In this document: piece after piece, positions 32,581 through 37,439 of the stretch
How the letters are laid out: each line of letters begins with the position of its first letter
How positions within the stretch are numbered: the first letter of the stretch is position 1
Assembly (NCBI GenBank): GCA_040905285.1
Contig: JBBDRV010000121.1
Span: 1 to 37,439 of the forward strand
Direction of reading: 5' to 3'
Source of the DNA: JBBDRV01 sp040905285
GTDB lineage: Bacteria; Bacteroidota; Rhodothermia; Balneolales; Balneolaceae
Length of the DNA: 37,439 nt
The notes under the pieces: model-generated
Told to the model about the DNA's origin: nothing
The model's input: only the letters and a program-made list of their open reading frames with translations
Database searches by the model: none
Position numbers and translations under genes: made by a program

Positions 32581-32931
32581 TTATAAGCCGAACTTACTCA
32601 GGTCCATGCCCGGCAAACCGCCTCCGGGCATCATATCCTTGTAAACCTCCTGCATTTTCTCCTTCGCCGCTTCTTCAGCTTTCTCAAGCGCCTTGTTGAC
32701 CCCCGCAACAACAAGATCTTCCATCATCTCCTTATCTTCCGGATCCACCACATCCCTGTCCAGAATGATCGAAATGATTTCCCGCTTGCCATTCGCCTTT
32801 ACCTTCACCATTCCGCCACCGGCTTCCGCTTCAACTTCCACTTCCTTGAGCCGTTCCTGTGCTTCTTTAACCTTGCTCTGCATGTTGGCAAACTTTCCAA
32901 ACATGTCGGCCATATTAAATTGATCACTCAT
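32581..32931 (-). CDS. ybaB: YbaB/EbfC nucleoid-associated protein
   Basis: A 116-residue small DNA-binding protein that forms tweezer-like dimers. It begins MSDQFNMADMFGKFANMQSK and has the family's helical segment (VKEAQERLKEVEVEAEAGGG) and strand block (MVKVKANGKREIISIILD), then an acidic helix (ALEKAEEAAKEKMQEVYKDM) and a Gly/Pro-rich end. Start ATG 32931 has GGTGA a few bases upstream; a longer in-frame ORF reaching to 33039 runs into dnaX and its extra residues look unlike protein. It lies 25 bases after dnaX, the standard arrangement. Confidence 0.93.
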   Translation of the reverse strand: MSDQFNMADMFGKFANMQSKVKEAQERLKEVEVEAEAGGGMVKVKANGKREIISIILDRDVVDPEDKEMMEDLVVAGVNKALEKAEEAAKEKMQEVYKDMMPGGGLPGMDLSKFGL

Positions 32932-32956
32932 GATATCACCACATATATAATTGTAA

Positions 32957-34777
32957 TTAATATTCCAGCTCTGCACCGAACAGCTCCACCAGCGTCCGGA
33001 TGTGAGGGTCCTTTTTCTGAAGTTCCTTAAACTGCTCATAGGGACTTAATGATCCTGAATTTTCCTTCTTTTCGCCCCGTTCAACTTTACAGTGGATTTT
33101 CAAACTCACCCCGAATTCCTCTTTCAGGGAATTCGAAAGCAGGTCCTGATTCTCTTCCACCAGCTGCCTGGCAAATTCATTGTCCACTATTACCTGAAGT
33201 CTCCTTTCTTTGAGTGAAGAAATTTTCACTCTCTGCATTTGCAGGTAGAGGACCCTGGGAGCTTTTTTTTCAAGATATACCAGAAACTCCTCCCACTTGT
33301 CTATAACGTCCCTGATTCCATTTATTCCATTTGCCGGTGTACTTTTCGGTGACGCTTTGACTTCGGAAACGGAATGAACAGCGGCAGGCGCCGTCCGGAT
33401 ATCTTTATCACCGAATGAGGGCCGGCCATAAAGACCATCATAATTTCCTGGAGGTTCCGTCCTGTTCTCTTCCATTTTTTGCCCGGCCGGACCGTTATCA
33501 GGCGCTGGTCTGCTGTCAGGCTCTGGTCCGGAACGGTCAGGCATTGGCCCTGAGTCAGGCTCTGGTCCGGAACGATCAGGTTCTGGCCCGGAGACGCGTT
33601 CAGCGCCGGACATGCCCGGACGTGCGGCCGAGCCGCTGGTCTCATTCAGCTCTTCGTTCGAAGAGTTTTTTTTTAAATCCTGTAACTCAGAAAGAAGCGT
33701 GTCCAACTCTTTGGAATGGCTCATGTGGATCAGCTTGAGCATAAGAATTTCGAAATGAACTCCGGGCTGCTGAGCCTCTTTCAGTTTGAGCTGTGCTTCA
33801 CTGACCAGATGAAGCATCCGCATCAGGTCATTTTCAGAATAATCACCAGCCTGGCGGGCGTATCGTTTCCTGGTCTCCTCCGTAGCTTCCAGAAGGTGGA
33901 GCCGTTTGGAGCTGTGGGCCACATAAAGATTCCGTATATGCTCTGTCAATGAACCCAGGAACTCCTGAATATCCGTACCGGCCTGCAGCAAACCCCGGAT
34001 CAGCGTCAGGCCTTCAAGAGAATTCCTGGCTTTTACCGCCTGCATGAATGAAAACAGATCGTCTCTGTCTACAACATTCAGGGCGCGTAGAAGCTCTTTA
34101 TACTCTATCTGATCACCACAAAAAGCGATCGCCTGGTCCATCAGACCAAGTGCGTCCCTCAGGGCACCGTCCGCACGTTTTGCGATCACATGAAGGGATT
34201 CATCATCTATCCGAATCGACTCTTTTTCAGATATGGTCCTGAGCCTGTCTACAATTTCTCCGACACTGATCCTTTTGAAATCGAATCTCTGGACCCGGGA
34301 CAGGATTGTGGGGAGGATTTTGTGAGGCTCGGTCGTCGCAAAAATGAATATCGCGTGGGCCGGTGGTTCCTCCAGGGTTTTCAGGAGTGCATTAAATGCC
34401 TCTTTGGTCAGCATATGCACTTCATCAATGATAAAGATTTTATACCTGCCATTCTGAGGCGGAACCCGGATAACCTCTTTCAGTGAACGGACATCCTCGA
34501 TTTTCCTGTTCGAAGCCGCGTCCATTTCAACGATATTGAGCGTTCTGCTCAGAGATTCACCATCCACAACATCGGAGACTTCATTCACTGCACGGGCCAG
34601 CACCCGGGCCATTGTTGTCTTTCCCACACCGCGGGGACCGCAAAACATGTAGGCATGCGACAATCTGTTGTCCCTTATGGCGTTTTTAAGAGTGTTGCTT
34701 ACATGTTCCTGGGAAACAATGTCCTCAAAAGACTGGGGACGGTACGTTCTGGTAAGGGCTCTGTAATTTTGATTCAT
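32957..34777 (-). CDS. dnaX: DNA polymerase III tau/gamma subunit, lacking the cysteine zinc module
   Basis: DnaX is the ATPase of the clamp loader and links the polymerases at the fork. The 606-residue product has Walker A GPRGVGKT (47-54), DEVH (118-121), LLKTLEEPPAHAIFIFATTE and a sensor-like SRVQRFDF (160-167; the usual SRC Cys is Val). The stretch between ARAVN (61-65) and DAASN (86-90) is about a dozen residues short and has none of the four cysteines that bind zinc in E. coli DnaX. Domain III ends near 355. A Pro/Asp-rich linker with SGPEPD-like repeats (396-430) leads to the tau-specific C-terminus. A nine-A run at codons 368-371 could yield a short gamma-like form. Confidence 0.95.
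   Translation of the reverse strand: MNQNYRALTRTYRPQSFEDIVSQEHVSNTLKNAIRDNRLSHAYMFCGPRGVGKTTMARVLARAVNEVSDVVDGESLSRTLNIVEMDAASNRKIEDVRSLKEVIRVPPQNGRYKIFIIDEVHMLTKEAFNALLKTLEEPPAHAIFIFATTEPHKILPTILSRVQRFDFKRISVGEIVDRLRTISEKESIRIDDESLHVIAKRADGALRDALGLMDQAIAFCGDQIEYKELLRALNVVDRDDLFSFMQAVKARNSLEGLTLIRGLLQAGTDIQEFLGSLTEHIRNLYVAHSSKRLHLLEATEETRKRYARQAGDYSENDLMRMLHLVSEAQLKLKEAQQPGVHFEILMLKLIHMSHSKELDTLLSELQDLKKNSSNEELNETSGSAARPGMSGAERVSGPEPDRSGPEPDSGPMPDRSGPEPDSRPAPDNGPAGQKMEENRTEPPGNYDGLYGRPSFGDKDIRTAPAAVHSVSEVKASPKSTPANGINGIRDVIDKWEEFLVYLEKKAPRVLYLQMQRVKISSLKERRLQVIVDNEFARQLVEENQDLLSNSLKEEFGVSLKIHCKVERGEKKENSGSLSPYEQFKELQKKDPHIRTLVELFGAELEY
33666..33674 (-). other. A9 slippery run in dnaX
   Basis: The coding strand reads GAT TTA AAA AAA AAC TCT at codons 367-372, nine consecutive A residues. 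If one A is added the frame becomes LKKKLFERRAE and stops, giving about 378 residues; if one is lost it becomes LKKTLRTKS and stops. Either product keeps domains I-III and drops the tau part. Thermus thermophilus dnaX makes gamma by transcriptional slippage on nine A residues. Confidence 0.55.
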
Positions 34778-34969
34778 GGCATAACTTTTTTACTCACCTG
34801 AATGTACTAAAAATAGAAGATCATTTTGGCATGAAATGGGTCAGCCGATTCCGGGGATGTTCCTTTTCTTATATGCCGTTACTTATGAGCCGGCCATCTT
34901 CTTATTCGCGAATGGAACTTTTAAGGGAATACTGTAAATTAGAGTACAAATACGTAGTATGCATTAGTT

Positions 34970-37033
34970 ATGTACTTACAAAAGCACCATTGCCTCTGGC
35001 TCTTATTACTTCTGTTCTATCCCCTGTCCCTGAGCGGTCAGTTTCATGATGCAGACTGGTTCGAACAGGGCCTTCTCGCTGAATTTCGCGGCGAATATGA
35101 ACAGGCCCTGAACATCTGGATGAATGCAAGGGAACAGCTGGATCAGCCCGATTCCAGAATCGGCCTGGGTTATATCCGGGTTGCAACTGAACAGGAAATG
35201 GATGATCACTATGAAACAGCTACGGATATGTATCTGTGGGCCATTTCCTCTCCGTTCACAGGCGTCAACAGAGCTGCTGTACGGCAGGAAATCGAACGGC
35301 TCAGGCCTCTTCTGGGAGACGGAATCTACAGGCAGTGGTTAAACTGGTTTGAAGAGCGGAATCAAAACCTGGCTTCTGACATGAAGGGTTTCTGGATTCA
35401 GATGGATCCGACACCCGGAGAGACCGTCAACGAACGCCTTATCGAACACTGGCATCGTATTGCCTATTCAAGGGCAAACTTCTCCAGGAACAGCAATACG
35501 ATATACGGGACGGACGACCGGGCCCTGATTCATGTACGTTACGGAAAACCGGATATCAAACGCGCCGGTGTACTGTCGCTGGACAATCAGAATATCGGAC
35601 GGTGGCTTTCACAGCAGTTCAATTCCGCCCGCATGCCGGATGACCCGGAAGGCAACAATCCTTCATTTTCTTTTGACGATGAAAACCTGGAGCGGGAAAA
35701 TGCTTTTGAACAGCTTGAGGAGTATGTATTCCAGTTTCATGAATACCCCGAATATGAAATATGGGTTTATCATCTCCTGAATAACCATCAGACAGACCCC
35801 CTTATCTTTATTTTTGGAACGGATATCCGAACGGGTGATTATCAAAGGCAACAGAGCGTCGACGATTTTATACCCCAAAGAGCTTATCTGAGTGATCGCC
35901 GCAGTACCACTCTGAAAACAGATTTCATACGGCAGGGGCTGACTCCCGCCCTCGTCCTGCAGATGCTCTATTACGAGCAGCTTGTTGATATCAGTTCCTT
36001 TTTTGAGGATCGCCTGAATTCGATTCGTGAATCATTTATAGAGCAGGGACCCCTTGCCTATTCGTCGCTGGATCTTTCGCTTCGATCCCAAAGCAGGGAG
36101 ATGCTTGAAATGAGGGCGGCCGAAGCCCCTGTCGAAAATTCCAGCATTTCCAGACTGTTGCCTTCCATTCCGGTTGAAGTTCATCAGTACAGGCTTCTGG
36201 ATGACGAGTCCAATCCGGTAATCATTTCATTTGTGGAGAGCAACCCGACTGAAGCACTTCTCCGGGATATGGAAATAATCAGGGACGGTGATTCAGCTGC
36301 GCCGGAACCGGATTATCGTGTTCAGGATCCGGATTATCTCGGAGAGTATCTGCTGCATCATAAACTGCTTGTATACGACGGGAACTGGGAGGAGATTGAA
36401 TACAACAGGCATTCACCCGCTATCCGGTTTACGGAAAGCCCGACAGGCACTGTCGTGCAGTCGGTTTTCCTTTCCCCGCACCGGAGTCAGAACTTTCAGG
36501 CGGCTGCAGCTGAGCTGATCAATTCAGATCCGCAAAGCGCCACCCCCTATACCTCTATTTTTCCGAATCAGCTGCGCGGACTGGGAACCCTGAAAAATCA
36601 GCAGCCGCCCCCCCTGACAGCTGATCCGGAAACGCTCGAACTGGGTGACCTGATCCTTGGTTACCGTGACGACCTTCCTGAAGATTATCCCTTTGCTTTT
36701 CGTGTGGCAAATGACCAGATGATAGCGGGGGATGAAAGCCTTCTCCTTCATTTTGAAGTTTACAATCTGCAGCCCAGGCCGTCCACGGGGTTCACCCGGT
36801 TTCAGCTCACCTATCGCATTTATCCCGTGCTGGAAGACGGCACTCTCCTGACTGATCAGGAGGCGTTTTACCTCACCATCAATTTTGAAGATGACCAGAC
36901 GAGGGTCATCGAAGATCTGGAAATTCAGACTGCAAAACTTTCAAGCGGATTATATGAATTGCAGGTCTATATAGAGGATATGGTGAGCAGCCAGGAAAAA
37001 AACCGGAATATACGGTTTGAAGTTACCAATTAG
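34970..37033 (+). CDS. GWxTD-domain exported protein
   Basis: A 687-residue secreted or periplasmic protein. It has a signal peptide (LWLLLLLFYPLSLSGQ), a TPR-like N-terminal part (about 28-130: LAEFRGEYEQALNIWMNARE) and the GWxTD region: FWIQMDPTPGETVNERLIEH (141-160) followed by YGTDDRALIHVRYGKPD (179-195). The family's name motif is replaced by YGTDD here, but the DPTPG and RYGKPD flanks are unmistakable. The C-terminal half is strand-rich and ends with a beta-sandwich-like stretch (LHFEVYNLQPRP onward). Family members occur in Bacteroidota, Acidobacteria and related phyla, without a known function. It diverges from dnaX and converges on the S9 peptidase gene. Confidence 0.82.
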   Translation: MYLQKHHCLWLLLLLFYPLSLSGQFHDADWFEQGLLAEFRGEYEQALNIWMNAREQLDQPDSRIGLGYIRVATEQEMDDHYETATDMYLWAISSPFTGVNRAAVRQEIERLRPLLGDGIYRQWLNWFEERNQNLASDMKGFWIQMDPTPGETVNERLIEHWHRIAYSRANFSRNSNTIYGTDDRALIHVRYGKPDIKRAGVLSLDNQNIGRWLSQQFNSARMPDDPEGNNPSFSFDDENLERENAFEQLEEYVFQFHEYPEYEIWVYHLLNNHQTDPLIFIFGTDIRTGDYQRQQSVDDFIPQRAYLSDRRSTTLKTDFIRQGLTPALVLQMLYYEQLVDISSFFEDRLNSIRESFIEQGPLAYSSLDLSLRSQSREMLEMRAAEAPVENSSISRLLPSIPVEVHQYRLLDDESNPVIISFVESNPTEALLRDMEIIRDGDSAAPEPDYRVQDPDYLGEYLLHHKLLVYDGNWEEIEYNRHSPAIRFTESPTGTVVQSVFLSPHRSQNFQAAAAELINSDPQSATPYTSIFPNQLRGLGTLKNQQPPPLTADPETLELGDLILGYRDDLPEDYPFAFRVANDQMIAGDESLLLHFEVYNLQPRPSTGFTRFQLTYRIYPVLEDGTLLTDQEAFYLTINFEDDQTRVIEDLEIQTAKLSSGLYELQVYIEDMVSSQEKNRNIRFEVTN

Positions 37034-37035
37034 GG

Positions 37036-37073
37036 CTGCCGGTCCGGGAGGGAAACCGGCCGCAGGAATTTTT
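37036..37073 (+). terminator. Intrinsic terminator between convergent genes
   Basis: CTGCCGGT (37036-37043) pairs with ACCG and GCAG (37055-37058 and 37062-37065) with a three-base bulge, and TTTTT follows at 37069-37073. It ends the GWxTD transcript. The T run overlaps the stop of the facing S9 gene. Confidence 0.55.
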
Positions 37074-37439
37074 ATTCTTTCAGGTGCTTTTCAAGGAATT
37101 CAAAGATCCGCCGATATTCATCATACCAGGCTTCGGGGCTGGAAAATGTGTGACGCTCTGAAGGGTATACCATCATTTCCAGCTCTTTATTTCCCGACCC
37201 GACTAGTTTTTCTATGTACTGTGCTGTATTCTGGAAACCGACATTATCATCCATGAGCCCGTGCATAATTAAAACAGGCTGCTCCATCTCTCCAGCCATA
37301 GTCAGGGGGGAGCTGCGGGAATAATGCTTCGGGTTGTTCTCCGGTGTCCCCAGTCTCGGCTCGGTATAGGCCGGGTTGGAATAATGGTAGTTCCTCCAGT
37401 CGGTAACTGCCCGCAGGGCAGCAACCGCATGAAATCGGT
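37072..37439 (-). CDS. S9 family prolyl oligopeptidase/dipeptidyl peptidase, C-terminal part (cut by window edge)
   Basis: Only the last 122 codons are present, with the start outside the window. The frame reads FHAVAALRAVTDWRNYHY, then YTEPRLGTPENNPKHYSRSS, then PVLIMHGLMDDNVGFQNT, ending FEFLEKHLKE. HGLMDDNV carries the catalytic Asp and YPSERHTF the catalytic His of the alpha/beta-hydrolase triad; the Ser motif lies beyond the edge. The pattern VTDW..Y...YTE..LG.P..NP is typical of DPP-IV-like S9 enzymes that release dipeptides. It is probably exported, in line with the M1 enzyme in this window. Confidence 0.92.
   Translation of the reverse strand, partial: RFHAVAALRAVTDWRNYHYSNPAYTEPRLGTPENNPKHYSRSSPLTMAGEMEQPVLIMHGLMDDNVGFQNTAQYIEKLVGSGNKELEMMVYPSERHTFSSPEAWYDEYRRIFEFLEKHLKE

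Noticed and set aside
1..37439. tRNA, rRNA or riboswitch genes
   Set aside because: Gaps between genes are short and I could not fold a convincing cloverleaf or known riboswitch core in any of them by eye.

Overview
The window looks like a mid-GC chromosome segment from the Bacteroidota/Rhodothermota/Balneolota group; a Balneolaceae-like organism is my best guess (inference). Reasons: two large TonB-receptor-type outer-membrane barrels with carboxypeptidase-regulatory N-termini, a small Bacteroidota-type porin barrel, a GWxTD-domain protein, weak or absent Shine-Dalgarno sequences, a TAnnTTTG promoter box before rpmH, and a UvrA whose first zinc finger has the reduced form I associate with this group. 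Several genes need TTG starts, and one apparently needs CTG.

Layout. 1-3230: secA (start only, leftward) diverges from rpmH-rnpA-yidC, an operon for ribosome, RNase P and membrane-protein insertion. 3384-7855: a leftward pair of beta-helix-like lipoprotein and TonB-dependent receptor. 8074-12989: an orphan HsdR N-terminal-type nuclease-fold protein, an OmpR/PhoB response regulator with its histidine kinase, an M24 Xaa-Pro peptidase and a small membrane protein. 13018-13815: a leftward TPR protein resembling eukaryotic RMDN proteins. 13825-14404: a gene-poor stretch with two sets of short tandem repeats that look like the ends of a gutted insertion sequence. 14405-21473: a 58-residue ORF, a second TonB-type barrel, a 140-bp MITE, uvrA and a small barrel porin. 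21734-27499: an ABC exporter pair, MarC-family protein, alanine/sodium symporter and an acyltransferase with a C-terminal extension. 27542-31780: azurin lipoprotein (leftward), a membrane-anchored HExxH protein (rightward) and an M1 aminopeptidase (leftward). 31803-34777: leftward dnaX-ybaB-recR, with a second MITE copy filling the ybaB-recR gap. 34970-37439: a GWxTD protein converging on the C-terminus of an S9 peptidase.

Most genes are housekeeping, envelope or peptide-scavenging functions: four exported or membrane-linked peptidases plus an alanine symporter suggest growth on peptides. I did not find a clear new defence system or biosynthetic cluster. The most interesting observations are a small mobile repeat present twice with matching 6-bp target duplications, a nine-A run in dnaX placed so that slippage would give a gamma-like short protein, a dnaX that has lost its cysteine module, a bacterial RMDN-like protein, and a symporter with no standard start codon.
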